From Streptomyces sp. 846.5 (lineage in GTDB: Bacteria; Actinomycetota; Actinomycetes; Streptomycetales; Streptomycetaceae), in contig NZ_SOBN01000001.1 in NCBI RefSeq assembly GCF_004365705.1, positions 682,001 through 746,000 on the forward strand: a DNA stretch of 64,000 bases, written 5' to 3'. A model generated the notes under the pieces. That model was not told where the DNA came from and ran no database searches. It saw only the letters and a list, made by a program, of their open reading frames with translations. The position numbers were made by a program, and so were the translations under genes. Positions 1-8,076 of this stretch are shown here, piece by piece. Each line of letters opens with the position of its first letter. Within the stretch, counting starts at the first letter, position 1.

Positions 1-799
1 TGGTGAGGATCCAGAGCTGGTTGAAGACGTTGAAGTCCCAGATCACCGAGAGGATGGTGACCAGCCCCAGGATCGGCCGCAGGAACGGCAGGGTGATCAC
101 CCGGAACACCGTCACCGGCCCGGCGCCGTCCAGGGCCGCGGCCTCGTAGTAGGTGCGCGGGATCTGCGAGAGGCCGGCGTAGAGGGTCAGCGCCACAAAG
201 GGCACCGACTGCCACACCACCAGCAGCCAGACCAGCAGGAAGGCGCTGAGGGTGGAGCCGGACCAGTCGCGCTGGGTGAGGTCGCCGAACAGCTGGGTGC
301 GCGTCAGCAGCCAGTTGACGACCCCGTAGACCGGCTGGAACAGCCACTGCCAGACCAGGCTGGAGGCGACGCTGGGCATGGCCCAGGCGGCGATCAGGCA
401 GAGCGTCACCGCGGTGCGCATCCGCCCTCCCAGCCGCTGCATCATCAGCGCGACGGCGAGCCCGATCAGCAGCGTCCCGGCGACCAGCGCGGCACAGAAC
501 CCGACGGTGCGCAGCAGCACCGGGACCAGCTGGGGGTCGTCCAGGACGCTGCTGTAGTTGGCCCAGCCGGCCCAGGTGATCCTCCCGGTGAACAGCGCGC
601 GCAGTCCGTAGTCCTGGAAGGAGATGACCACCACGCGCACCAGCGGGTAGCCCAGGACCAGGCCGAGCACGGCGGCGGCGGGTACCAGCAGCAGGTAGGG
701 CAGGGCGTGTCCGCGGCGGCGCGGCCGGTGCCGCGGCGGGACCGCCGCCCCCTGAAGGGCGGCGGTGCGCTTCCTGGGTGCCTTGATCAAGGTCGTCAT
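1..799 (-). CDS. Carbohydrate ABC transporter permease (MalF type), partial
   Basis: This is an inner-membrane permease subunit of a sugar importer, read leftwards and cut by the window edge, so its C-terminus is missing. The start is ATG at 799, two bases after the stop of the binding-protein gene, so the two are translationally coupled. The basic N-terminus (MTTLIKAPRKR) is followed by a first membrane helix (YLLLVPAAAVLGLVLGYPL) and then the family loop with conserved tryptophan (SFQDYGL). The cytoplasmic EAA loop that docks on the ATPase is visible near the left edge (EAAALDGAGPVTVFRVITLP). A second permease (MalG type) would be expected just outside the window. The substrate cannot be told from this subunit. 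Confidence 0.9.
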   Translation of the reverse strand, partial: MTTLIKAPRKRTAALQGAAVPPRHRPRRRGHALPYLLLVPAAAVLGLVLGYPLVRVVVISFQDYGLRALFTGRITWAGWANYSSVLDDPQLVPVLLRTVGFCAALVAGTLLIGLAVALMMQRLGGRMRTAVTLCLIAAWAMPSVASSLVWQWLFQPVYGVVNWLLTRTQLFGDLTQRDWSGSTLSAFLLVWLLVVWQSVPFVALTLYAGLSQIPRTYYEAAALDGAGPVTVFRVITLPFLRPILGLVTILSVIWDFNVFNQLWILT

Positions 800-801
800 C
801 G

Positions 802-2127
802 TCACTGGGAGGCGTTGAGGGCCTGGTCGAGGTGGGCGTCGAAGTCCTTGGCCGCCTGGGCGACGGTCTTGCGCCCGGTGGCGATGTCGGCGAAGAAGGT
901 ATTGATCGACTTGTCGCTCTCGATGGTGGCCCAGCCCGGTGCGGCCGGGGTGCCGACGCTGGTCTTGGCGGCCTCGGTGAAGGCGGCGGAGGTGTCCGGC
1001 AGCAGGCTCTTGGTGGAGTCGATGAGCTGGGTGGACACCGGAGTCCAGGCGTCGATGCCGACGATGGCGCTGGTCTGCACGGCCGGGCTGGCGGCGGCCT
1101 TCAGGTAGGCGAGGGCCAGGTCCTGGTTGCGGCTCTTGGTCGCGATCGCCAGGTCGGAGCCGCCCAGGAAGACCGGCTGGGTCTTGCCCGCGGTGGCGCC
1201 GGGGAACGGGAAGGTGCCCAACTGCCCCTTGAGCGAGGGGTTGTCCTTGAGGATCCGGTTGATGCTGGTGTCCAGGATGGTGGCGGTCTTGCCGCTCGCG
1301 AACAGCGCCCGCTGGTCCGGGGCGGTGGTGTCGACATTGCGCGAGGCCGGGCTGGAGTAGGCGTTCTGGAAGGCCTTCCAGGCCTGCAGGCCCTGCTGGG
1401 CGGCGGCCGACTCCAGCGCCCCGGTCCACTTGCCGCCGCTCTGGGTGGCCAGCTGGCCGCCGGCGTCCCAGACGAACTGCAGCGCGCCGTACCAGTACTC
1501 GCCGGGGAAGTAGAAGGCGGAGAAGTCCGCGGCCCGGTTGGCCGCCTTGACCTTGTCCAGGTCCGCCGTGAACTGGGCCATGGTGGTGGGCGCCGTGGTC
1601 ACGCCGGCCTTGGACCAGGTGGTCCTGTTGTAGATCACGGCGCGGTTGGCGGCGAACAGCGGCGCGGCGTAGAGCTTTCCGTCCACGGTGGCGGGGTCGG
1701 CCAGACCGGAGAGCCAGGTCTGACCCGCCGACAGGTCGGCGCGGTGGGCGGTGATGTCGCTCAGCGCGCCGTTGGCCGCGAACAGCGGGACGTCGGTGTT
1801 GCCGATCTCCAGCACGTCCGGCGGGTTGTCCTGCGCCAGCGCGGTGCTGATCTTGGTGTTGATGTTGTCCCACTCCTGGATCTGCACGTTCACCTTGGCG
1901 CCGGTGGCCTCCTCGAAGGCCGCGTTGATGGCGTCGCTGTCCTTGGTGCTCAGGTCGCCGTCCATCAGCCAGACGGTGATCGTCTTCCCGGCGGCCGAGG
2001 CCGCCCCGGAGGAGCCGGCGGAGCCGGAGGACCCGCCCCCGGCATTGCCGCCGCCGCTGCCGCAGGCGGTCACGGACAGGGCCATCACAGCGCCGCAGGC
2101 AAACGCGGACAGGGCTCTCTTGTGCAC
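802..2127 (-). CDS. Sugar ABC transporter substrate-binding lipoprotein
   Basis: This 441-residue extracellular solute-binding protein (family 1) feeds the downstream permease. The GTG start at 2127 follows a strong GAGGAGG ribosome site. The N-terminus is a lipoprotein signal peptide ending in LSVTAC, followed by a Gly/Ser-rich tether (GSGGGNAGGGSSGS), so the mature protein is membrane-anchored on the outside. The length and the C-terminal pattern of aromatic and Asp/Asn residues fit oligosaccharide binders. The gene sits beside a cellulose-binding GH16 gene and carries the same operator dyad, which suggests a plant- or fungus-derived beta-glucan as cargo. That is inference. Confidence 0.9.
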   Translation of the reverse strand: MHKRALSAFACGAVMALSVTACGSGGGNAGGGSSGSAGSSGAASAAGKTITVWLMDGDLSTKDSDAINAAFEEATGAKVNVQIQEWDNINTKISTALAQDNPPDVLEIGNTDVPLFAANGALSDITAHRADLSAGQTWLSGLADPATVDGKLYAAPLFAANRAVIYNRTTWSKAGVTTAPTTMAQFTADLDKVKAANRAADFSAFYFPGEYWYGALQFVWDAGGQLATQSGGKWTGALESAAAQQGLQAWKAFQNAYSSPASRNVDTTAPDQRALFASGKTATILDTSINRILKDNPSLKGQLGTFPFPGATAGKTQPVFLGGSDLAIATKSRNQDLALAYLKAAASPAVQTSAIVGIDAWTPVSTQLIDSTKSLLPDTSAAFTEAAKTSVGTPAAPGWATIESDKSINTFFADIATGRKTVAQAAKDFDAHLDQALNASQ

Positions 2128-2214
2128 GGAATCCTCCTCGGAAGGCGTCGCCGCACCCCGGCCAGTCCTGGGACGGGCTCGGCTCGACGGCTGGTGAGCG
2201 CAGACGCTCCCAGG

Positions 2215-2227
2215 TGACCATTGGTCA
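2215..2227. promoter_or_regulatory. 13-bp operator dyad TGACCA-T-TGGTCA
   Basis: A perfect inverted repeat of six bases around one central base lies 88 bp upstream of the binding-protein start. On the minus strand a TTGACA hexamer directly abuts it, so a bound protein would cover the promoter. The same arms occur at 2359-2371 and 4061-4073. The regulator is not in the window. The geometry is typical of a dimeric helix-turn-helix repressor. Confidence 0.7.
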
Positions 2228-2358
2228 TGTCAATACCTCCCGGAGAAATGTCCGCCCCGACCTGCGGAGACCAGTATTTCCAAGGCCAGAGCTCCACCAG
2301 GGGCCTTGACAGCCACAGGACAAGGCCCCACCTTGTACGTCAACCGGCAAGCAGTTAA

Positions 2359-2371
2359 TGACCAGTGGTCA
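2359..2371. promoter_or_regulatory. 13-bp operator dyad TGACCA-G-TGGTCA (GH16 gene)
   Basis: This perfect dyad is identical base for base to the one at 4061-4073. It lies 53 bp after a TTGACA box and 112 bp before the GH16 start codon. It overlaps a TAATGA sequence that could be a -10 box, a position suited to repression. Confidence 0.7.
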
Positions 2372-2400
2372 GCCCGACGGGGCTGCCCGGCTGCACCGGG

Positions 2401-2442
2401 CCGTACGGGATCCGCGCTTCCTGGCGCGCGGACTCCGTACGG
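2401..2442 (+). promoter_or_regulatory. Leader hairpin with conserved loop, GH16 gene
   Basis: The 5' leader can fold into a long stem: CCGTACGG at 2401-2408 pairs with 2435-2442, and TCCGCGC at 2411-2417 pairs with 2426-2432. One G-U pair and one A-C mismatch lie between them, and the stem is capped by an eight-base TTCCTGGC loop. The inner stem and loop are identical to those at 4105-4145, while the outer stem has a different but still paired sequence. The hairpin ends 40 bases before the start codon and so could affect translation. Confidence 0.55.
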
Positions 2443-2482
2443 CGTGCCGCGTTCGCACCTCCCCATCTCCCGAGGAGCACCG

Positions 2483-3979
2483 ATGGAGCACGTCCACCCC
2501 CACCGCACACCGCACGACAAGACGCCGCTCGCCAACACCCCGCACGACAAGACGCCGCCCACCCCGGGCCGCCGGACCCGCAGGGCGCTGCTGGCCGGCG
2601 CCGCCGCGCTGGTCTGCGCGGTCACCGCGCTGTACCCGACCGTGCGCCCGGCGCACGCCGACTCGCCCGCGCTGACCGTGCTGTACAAGACCACGACCGG
2701 GGCCAGCGCCGACGAGGCCGAGCCATGGTTCCAGATCGTCAACAACTCGACCAGCGCCATCCCGCTCAGTCAGGTGACGCTGCGTTACTACTTCACCGCC
2801 GACGGCGCCCCCTCCTACACCTTCGCCTGCGCCTGGGCCGTGGTCAGCTGCTCCAATGTCACCGGCACGGTCGCCGCGCTCTCCACACCGAGCGCCACCG
2901 CCGACCACTACCTGCAGATCAGCTTCGGCAGCGGGGCCGGCTCGCTGGCGCCCGGCGCCAGCACCGGCGACCTGCAGCTGCGGCTCTACCGCAGCGACTG
3001 GCAGACCGTGAACCAGGCCGACGACTACTCCTTCAACGGAGCCGACACCTCCTACACCGCGTCCAGCACGGTGACCGCGTACCGCAACGGCGCCCTGGTC
3101 TGGGGCACCGAACCGGCCGGCGGCGGCGGGCCGACCTCCAGCCCGACGCCCACCCCCACGCCGACCCCGACGCCCACCGGCGGCTCCACCACCCCGCCGT
3201 CCGGCGCCGCCCTGTTCGACGACTTCCACTACAGCGGCTCCGGCGACCCCGCCCTGGCCGCGCACGACTGGACCGTGCGCACCGGCTCCGGCGGACCCGG
3301 CGTGCAGAACACCTGGTCCGCGAACGCCATCAGCTTCCCCAGCGACCCCACCGCCGTCGGCGGCCGGGTGATGCAGCTGCAGGCCAGCACCGACGGCACC
3401 GCGGCCGGCACCACGCAGGCCGAGATCGACACCACCCAGCGCAAGTTCTTCGAGGGCACCTACGCGGCCCGGGTCTACTTCAACGACGCCCCGACCAGCG
3501 GGGCGAACGGCGACCACGTCAACGAGACCTTCTACACCATCACCCCGGACGACTCGCTCTACAGCGAGAACGACTTCGAGTACCTGCCCAACGGGGGCTG
3601 GGGCGGCCCGGCGAACTCGATGTACACCACGTCCTGGTACAGCTCCGACGCCTTCGACCGGGTCACCAACGACACCATCGGCAGCCTCCAGGGCTGGCAC
3701 ACCCTGGTCGCGACAGTCGCCGGCGGCACGGTCACCTACTACATCGACGGCAAGCAGGTCTTCTCCAGCACCGGCAAGTACTACCCGCGCGAGAAGATGA
3801 CCATCGACTTCAACGAGTGGTTCATCGACCTGCCCTTCACCGGCGCCCGGACCTGGGACGAGAAGGTCAACTGGGTCTACTACAACGCCTCCGGCGCCCA
3901 GTCCCCCGCCGCCGTCCAGAGCGCCGTCAACGCCTACGAGGCCACCGGCACGCACTTCACCGACACCGTGCCGAACTGA
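2483..3979 (+). CDS. Secreted CBM3 - GH16 glycoside hydrolase
   Basis: This exported two-domain enzyme (498 aa) starts at ATG 2483 behind a GAGGAGC ribosome site. After a basic N-terminus (RRTRR) and a hydrophobic segment ending near AHA, residues about 65-205 form a family 3 cellulose-binding module with its YY-F and W-Q-D-Y-S signatures. A PTPTPT linker follows, and then a beta-jelly-roll catalytic domain. That domain contains ENDFE, matching the ExDxE catalytic pattern of GH16 with two glutamates and an aspartate. The likely role is cleavage of beta-1,3/1,4-glucans or xyloglucan bound to cellulose, with products taken up by the divergent importer. The exact GH16 subfamily and substrate are not resolved. 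Confidence 0.83.
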   Translation: MEHVHPHRTPHDKTPLANTPHDKTPPTPGRRTRRALLAGAAALVCAVTALYPTVRPAHADSPALTVLYKTTTGASADEAEPWFQIVNNSTSAIPLSQVTLRYYFTADGAPSYTFACAWAVVSCSNVTGTVAALSTPSATADHYLQISFGSGAGSLAPGASTGDLQLRLYRSDWQTVNQADDYSFNGADTSYTASSTVTAYRNGALVWGTEPAGGGGPTSSPTPTPTPTPTPTGGSTTPPSGAALFDDFHYSGSGDPALAAHDWTVRTGSGGPGVQNTWSANAISFPSDPTAVGGRVMQLQASTDGTAAGTTQAEIDTTQRKFFEGTYAARVYFNDAPTSGANGDHVNETFYTITPDDSLYSENDFEYLPNGGWGGPANSMYTTSWYSSDAFDRVTNDTIGSLQGWHTLVATVAGGTVTYYIDGKQVFSSTGKYYPREKMTIDFNEWFIDLPFTGARTWDEKVNWVYYNASGAQSPAAVQSAVNAYEATGTHFTDTVPN

Positions 3980-4060
3980 GCCGGACCGCTGCGGCGGCGA
4001 GGCGGTCTTGACACTGTTCGTGGTGTCACGCCACCGTGGACCCAGCCTGCCCAGGTGATC

Positions 4061-4073
4061 TGACCAGTGGTCA
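4061..4073. promoter_or_regulatory. 13-bp operator dyad TGACCA-G-TGGTCA (hydrolase/ABC operon)
   Basis: This is the third copy of the dyad, identical to 2359-2371. It is 53 bases downstream of TTGACA and 210 bases upstream of the fusion-protein start, so a long 5' leader is predicted. Confidence 0.7.
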
Positions 4074-4104
4074 TCAGGACGGCCTCACGGCCGGGGCGAC
4101 CACC

Positions 4105-4145
4105 CCGTGCAGCCCCGCGCTTCCTGGCGCGCGTGGGCTGCACGG
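4105..4145 (+). promoter_or_regulatory. Leader hairpin with conserved loop, hydrolase/ABC operon
   Basis: CCGTGCAGCCC (4105-4115) pairs perfectly with 4135-4145. After one bulged T, CGCGC pairs with GCGCG, closing the same TTCCTGGC loop as in the hairpin at 2401-2442. The 19 bases from CCGCGC to GCGCG are identical in both leaders, while the outer stem pairs are exchanged, which is what selection on structure would give. Confidence 0.55.
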
Positions 4146-4282
4146 CGGTCCCGTCCGATTTCCCCTCGTGGTTCTTCACTCCCGAGGGCACCAGCGCGTA
4201 CCTGGGATCGTTCACCCAGCAGTGATCCACCGAACACGCGGATCCGCTGAGCTTCTGACGTCCCTTCGAAAGGCACCCCCGC

Positions 4283-7111
4283 ATGGGTTCTCCTCCGGTG
4301 CGCCGGGCAGTTTCCGGTCGCTTCACACCCGCTCTCCGCGGGTTGCGCGGGGACACGGGGGACCGCCCCCCGAGAGGCTGGAGCCGACTGCTCCGCCCGC
4401 GGCGCGCACTGGTCGCGGGCGCGGCCGCTGCGGCCCTGCTGGCGGGAGCCGGCACCTGGACCGCCGTTGCCGCGCACGGGCCCGCGTCGGTGCACCGGAC
4501 CGACCAGGTGCTGGCGCTGCCCGCGTCGCCGGGCAGCAGCGCGACGGTGCGGATCGACACCTCCTACTTCACCTCCGGCAGCCCCGGCGTCCGCCGCCCC
4601 GCCGTCCTGCTGGCCCACGGCTTCGGCGGCAGCAAGGACGACCTGACCGGCGAGGCGCAGACGATGGCCCGTCAGGGCTACGCGGTGATGACCTGGTCGG
4701 CCCGCGGCTTCGGCGCCTCCGGCGGCGACATCGGGCTGAACGATCCGCAGCGGGAGGTCGCCGACGTCAGCGGCCTGATCGACTGGCTGGCCAAGCAGCC
4801 CGACGTCCAGCTGGACGCCCCCGGCGACCCCCGGGTGGGCATCGCCGGGGCGTCCTACGGCGGCGCGATCGCCCTGCTGGCCGCCGGGTACGACAAGCGG
4901 GTCGACGCCATCGCCCCGGAGATCACCTACTGGAACCTCTCCGACGCGCTGTTCCCCGACGGCGTGTTCAAGAAGCTGTGGTCCGGGATCTTCTTCACCA
5001 CCGGCTCGACCGACCAGACCGCGGCGACCGCGACCGGCCGGGCGGGTTCGCGGATCACCGCGACCAACGACTCCACCTGCGGCCGCTTCGCGGCGGACCT
5101 GTGCGCGATGTACCAGCGGGTCGCCGTCTCCGGGAAGCCGGACGCGGCCGCCGAACAGCTGCTGGCGCAGCGCAGCCCCTCGGCGGTGGCCCAGCAGATC
5201 AAGGTGCCGACGCTGCTGGTCCAGGGTCAGACCGACTCGCTGTTCCCGCTGGACCAGGCCGACCAGGCCGCCGCCGCGATCAGCGCCAACGGCGCCCCGG
5301 TCTCGGTGGACTGGATCGCGGGCGGACACGACGGCGGCAACATGGAGTCGGCGCGGATCGAACAGCGTACCTCGGCCTGGTTCGACCGCTACCTCAAGCG
5401 CGACGCCGCCGTCGACACCGGCCCGGCCTTCCGGGTCAGCCGCAGCGGCGGGGTCGACAGCACCAGCGGCACCGTCACCCTGCAGGGTGCGACCTCGACC
5501 TCGTACCCCGGCCTGGAGGACTCCCCGGTGGCGGTCGCGCTGTCCGGTCCGCCGCAGACCTTCGCCAATCCGCCGGGCGGCGCGCCGCCGGCCATCTCGG
5601 CCCTGCCCGGGATCGGCGCGCTGAGCCAGCTCTCCGGTCTGGGCGTGGGCCTGTCGCTGGACTTCCCCGGACAGTCGGCGGAGTTCTTCTCGCAACCGCT
5701 GACCAAGCCGCTGCGCATCACCGGTTCCCCCACGGTGCGGATCCACGTCCGCGCCGACAGCGAGGACGCGGTGCTGTTCGCCAAGCTCTACGACGTGGCC
5801 CCGGGCGCCGCCGGAACCAAGGTGCTGCCCTCGCAGCTGGTCACACCGCTGCGGGTGACCGGCGCGAAGGCCGGGGCGGACGTGCTGGTGCACCTGCCCG
5901 CCGTGGACCACCAGGTGCCGGCCGGGCACCGGCTGGAGCTGGTGCTGTCCGCCACCGACCTCGGCTACGCCTCCCCCGCCGCGCCCGCCTCCTACACCGT
6001 GTCGCTGCTGGGCAACGACCTGAGCGTGCCCACCGACCCGGCGCTGAGCACCGCCGCCGCCCCGCTGCCCTGGTGGGTCTGGGGCCTGCCGGTGCTGGCC
6101 CTGGGCGTCGCGGCGGCGCTGCTGCTCACCGGCCGCAGCGGCCGACGCCGCCGGCGGCGGGCGGGTCATCCCGCCGCCGATCCGGAGCTGGCCCTGGTGC
6201 CGCTGCGGATCGAGGGCCTGACGAAGCGTTACGCGGGCTCGGCCGACCGCTACGCCGTCCGCGACCTGTCCTTCCAGGTGGAGCCGGGCCAGGTGCTGGG
6301 CCTGCTCGGGCCCAACGGCGCGGGCAAGACCACCACCCTGCGCATGCTGATGGGGCTGATCAGCCCGGACAGCGGCGAGATCCGGGTCTTCGGGCAGCTG
6401 ATCCGCCCCGGCGCGCCGGTGCTCTCCCGGGTCGGCGCGTTCGTGGAGGGCCCCGGCTTCCTGCCGCACCTGTCGGGCCTGTCCAACCTGGAGCTCTACT
6501 GGCGGGCCACCGGCCGCCCGGCCGAGGACGCCCACCTGGACGAGGCGCTGGCCATCGCCGGCCTCGGCAACGCCGTCGAACGCGCGGTGCGGACCTACTC
6601 CCAGGGCATGCGGCAGCGGCTCGCCATCGCCCAGGCCATGCTGGGCCTGCCCGACCTGCTGATCCTGGACGAACCGCTGAACGGCCTGGATCCGCCGCAG
6701 ATCCGGGAGATGCGCGACGTGATCGTCGGCTACGCCGCGGCCGGACGCACCGTCATCGTCTCCAGCCATCTGCTGGCCGAGGTCGAGCAGACCTGCACCC
6801 ACCTGGTGGTGATGGACCACGGGCAGCTGGCCCAGGCCGGACCGGTCGCCGAGATCGTCGGCTCCGGCGACAGCGTGCTGGTCGGCACGGCGCAGCCGCT
6901 CGACGCCGACCTGGTCGGCAAGGTCGCGGCACTGCCGGGGGTCGCCGCGGCCGAGACGGTCGCCGAAGGACTGCTGGTCCGACTGGACGGGGCCACCGCC
7001 GCCGAGCTGACGGTCGACCTGGTCCGGCTGGAGATCCCGGTGCAGAGCCTCGGCCCGCACCGCCGCCTGGAGGACGCGTTCCTCACCCTGATCGGAGGAG
7101 CAGCCCGATGA
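4283..7111 (+). CDS. Secreted/membrane alpha-beta hydrolase fused to ABC ATPase
   Basis: This 942-residue fusion begins with a basic N-terminus and a hydrophobic segment (residues about 42-62) that should put the next domain outside the membrane. The hydrolase domain resembles the X-Pro dipeptidyl-peptidase/CocE (S15) family. Its nucleophile is Ser191 in GASYGG, with Asp318 (TDSLF) and His349 (GGHDGG) completing the triad, followed by a C-terminal jelly-roll. A single membrane helix at about 596-615, ending in a run of arginines, leads into a cytoplasmic ABC ATPase. The ATPase shows Walker A GPNGAGKTT (676-684), signature YSQGM, Walker B LLILDEP and a switch histidine in SSHLL. The downstream permease overlaps by ATGA. 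An outside-enzyme/inside-ATPase layout suggests an exporter coupled to processing of an exported peptide or ester. This is inference. Confidence 0.85.
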   Translation: MGSPPVRRAVSGRFTPALRGLRGDTGDRPPRGWSRLLRPRRALVAGAAAAALLAGAGTWTAVAAHGPASVHRTDQVLALPASPGSSATVRIDTSYFTSGSPGVRRPAVLLAHGFGGSKDDLTGEAQTMARQGYAVMTWSARGFGASGGDIGLNDPQREVADVSGLIDWLAKQPDVQLDAPGDPRVGIAGASYGGAIALLAAGYDKRVDAIAPEITYWNLSDALFPDGVFKKLWSGIFFTTGSTDQTAATATGRAGSRITATNDSTCGRFAADLCAMYQRVAVSGKPDAAAEQLLAQRSPSAVAQQIKVPTLLVQGQTDSLFPLDQADQAAAAISANGAPVSVDWIAGGHDGGNMESARIEQRTSAWFDRYLKRDAAVDTGPAFRVSRSGGVDSTSGTVTLQGATSTSYPGLEDSPVAVALSGPPQTFANPPGGAPPAISALPGIGALSQLSGLGVGLSLDFPGQSAEFFSQPLTKPLRITGSPTVRIHVRADSEDAVLFAKLYDVAPGAAGTKVLPSQLVTPLRVTGAKAGADVLVHLPAVDHQVPAGHRLELVLSATDLGYASPAAPASYTVSLLGNDLSVPTDPALSTAAAPLPWWVWGLPVLALGVAAALLLTGRSGRRRRRRAGHPAADPELALVPLRIEGLTKRYAGSADRYAVRDLSFQVEPGQVLGLLGPNGAGKTTTLRMLMGLISPDSGEIRVFGQLIRPGAPVLSRVGAFVEGPGFLPHLSGLSNLELYWRATGRPAEDAHLDEALAIAGLGNAVERAVRTYSQGMRQRLAIAQAMLGLPDLLILDEPLNGLDPPQIREMRDVIVGYAAAGRTVIVSSHLLAEVEQTCTHLVVMDHGQLAQAGPVAEIVGSGDSVLVGTAQPLDADLVGKVAALPGVAAAETVAEGLLVRLDGATAAELTVDLVRLEIPVQSLGPHRRLEDAFLTLIGGAAR

Positions 7112-7986
7112 GCACCATCACTGACGCCCCGTCGGACACGCCGTCCGCCACCGCGCATGGCTTCACCGCGCGCGGCACCCTGCCGCTGCGGGTCGAGGCC
7201 GTCCGCCAGCTGCGCCGGCGGCGCACCGCCGCGATGGCCGCGCTGGTGGTGCTGCTGCCGCTGATCATCCTGATCGCCTTCCAGGTCGGCGGCAGCCCCG
7301 GCGGCGACCGCAACCAGAACGGGCTGCTCACCGTGGCCACCGCCTCGGGCGCGAACTTCGCGGCGACCTGCCTGTTCCTCTCCTCCGGCTTCTTCCTGGT
7401 GGTTCCGGTCGCGCTGTTCTTCGGCGACACGGTGGCCTCGGAGGCCGGCTGGTCCTCGCTGCGGTATCTGCTGGCCGCGCCGGTGCCGCGGAGTCGGCTG
7501 CTGGTCAGCAAGCTGACCGTGGCGCTGGCCTTCAGCACCGTCGCCACCCTGCTGGTCCCGCTGGTCGCCCTGGCCGCCGGAACCGCCGCCTACGGCTGGA
7601 AGCCGCTGCAGCTGCCGACCGGCGGCGAGTTGTCCACCGGCACGGCCGCGGTCCGGCTGCTGGTCGCGATCGGCTTCATCCTGCTCAGCCAGCTGGTCAC
7701 GGCGGCGCTGGCGTTCTGGCTCTCCACGGTCACCGACGCACCGCTGGGCGCGGTCGGCGGCGCGCTGGGCCTCACCATCCTGGGCAACATCCTGGGCGCG
7801 ATCACCGCGCTGGGCAGCGTCCGCGACTTCCTGCCGACCTACTGGGCCTACTCCTGGGTCGATCTGATGCAGACCGACCCGCAGTGGAACGGGATGATCA
7901 AGGGCGTCTCGGTGTCGGTGAGCTACGCCGTGGTGCTGTTCGCCCTGGCCTTCCGGCACTTCCGCGCGAAGGACGTGGTGTCCTGA
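7108..7986 (+). CDS. ABC-2 type transporter permease
   Basis: This 292-residue integral membrane protein has about six hydrophobic segments (for example AALVVLLPLIILIAF and FLVVPVALFF). It starts at ATG 7108, overlapping the fusion stop as ATGA, and is therefore its membrane partner. The MSTITD N-terminal tail, the helix-loop pattern with SLRYLLAAPVPRSRLL before the second membrane pair, and the terminal FRHFRAKDVVS fit ABC-2 exporters of the NatB/drug type. Two copies presumably pair with two ATPase domains. The cargo is unknown. Confidence 0.85.
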   Translation: MSTITDAPSDTPSATAHGFTARGTLPLRVEAVRQLRRRRTAAMAALVVLLPLIILIAFQVGGSPGGDRNQNGLLTVATASGANFAATCLFLSSGFFLVVPVALFFGDTVASEAGWSSLRYLLAAPVPRSRLLVSKLTVALAFSTVATLLVPLVALAAGTAAYGWKPLQLPTGGELSTGTAAVRLLVAIGFILLSQLVTAALAFWLSTVTDAPLGAVGGALGLTILGNILGAITALGSVRDFLPTYWAYSWVDLMQTDPQWNGMIKGVSVSVSYAVVLFALAFRHFRAKDVVS

Positions 7987-8037
7987 GCGATGAGTTTCCC
8001 TCGTCCCGTTCGTCCACCCCTTCGAGCACGTGGCGCG

Positions 8038-8068
8038 GGCGGACGGGGCACGGGGGACTCCGTCCGCC
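8038..8068. terminator. Hairpin between convergent genes
   Basis: GGCGGACGG (8038-8046) pairs with CCGTCCGCC (8060-8068) between the ABC permease and the leftward MarR gene. There is no U-tract, as is usual in such GC-rich genomes, so this is a likely two-way terminator. Confidence 0.5.
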
Positions 8069-8076
8069 TCGCGGCG

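Larger units (their letters stand above)
2128..2482. other. Divergent control region, no gene
   Basis: This 355-bp stretch separates the leftward importer from the rightward GH16 gene and contains no convincing coding sequence. It holds two copies of the TGACCA-N-TGGTCA dyad, one facing each gene. On the plus strand it also holds TTGACA (2306-2311), a weaker TTGTAC/TAATGA promoter-like pair (2332-2337 and 2356-2361) overlapping the second dyad, and a leader hairpin (2401-2442). Confidence 0.6.
3980..4282. other. Control region of hydrolase/ABC operon, no gene
   Basis: This stretch of about 300 bp holds, in order, TTGACA at 4008-4013, the operator dyad at 4061-4073 and a leader hairpin at 4105-4145. 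About 137 bp of further leader follow before the start codon. The order and spacing (53 bases, then 54) copy the GH16 promoter (53, then 53). No coding sequence is evident. Confidence 0.6.

Noticed and set aside
2193-2212. GGTGAGCG-CAGA-CGCTCCCA resembles the CebR cellulose-utilisation operator TGGGAGCGCTCCCA
   Set aside because: The half-sites are four bases further apart than in CebR boxes and one arm is imperfect, so it is more likely a chance or leader hairpin. It is noted because the neighbouring genes are cellulose-related.
4085-7060. 991-codon open frame on the minus strand opposite the hydrolase-ABC gene
   Set aside because: The protein would be Gln/Arg/Gly-rich without domains, while the plus strand has clear catalytic and Walker motifs.
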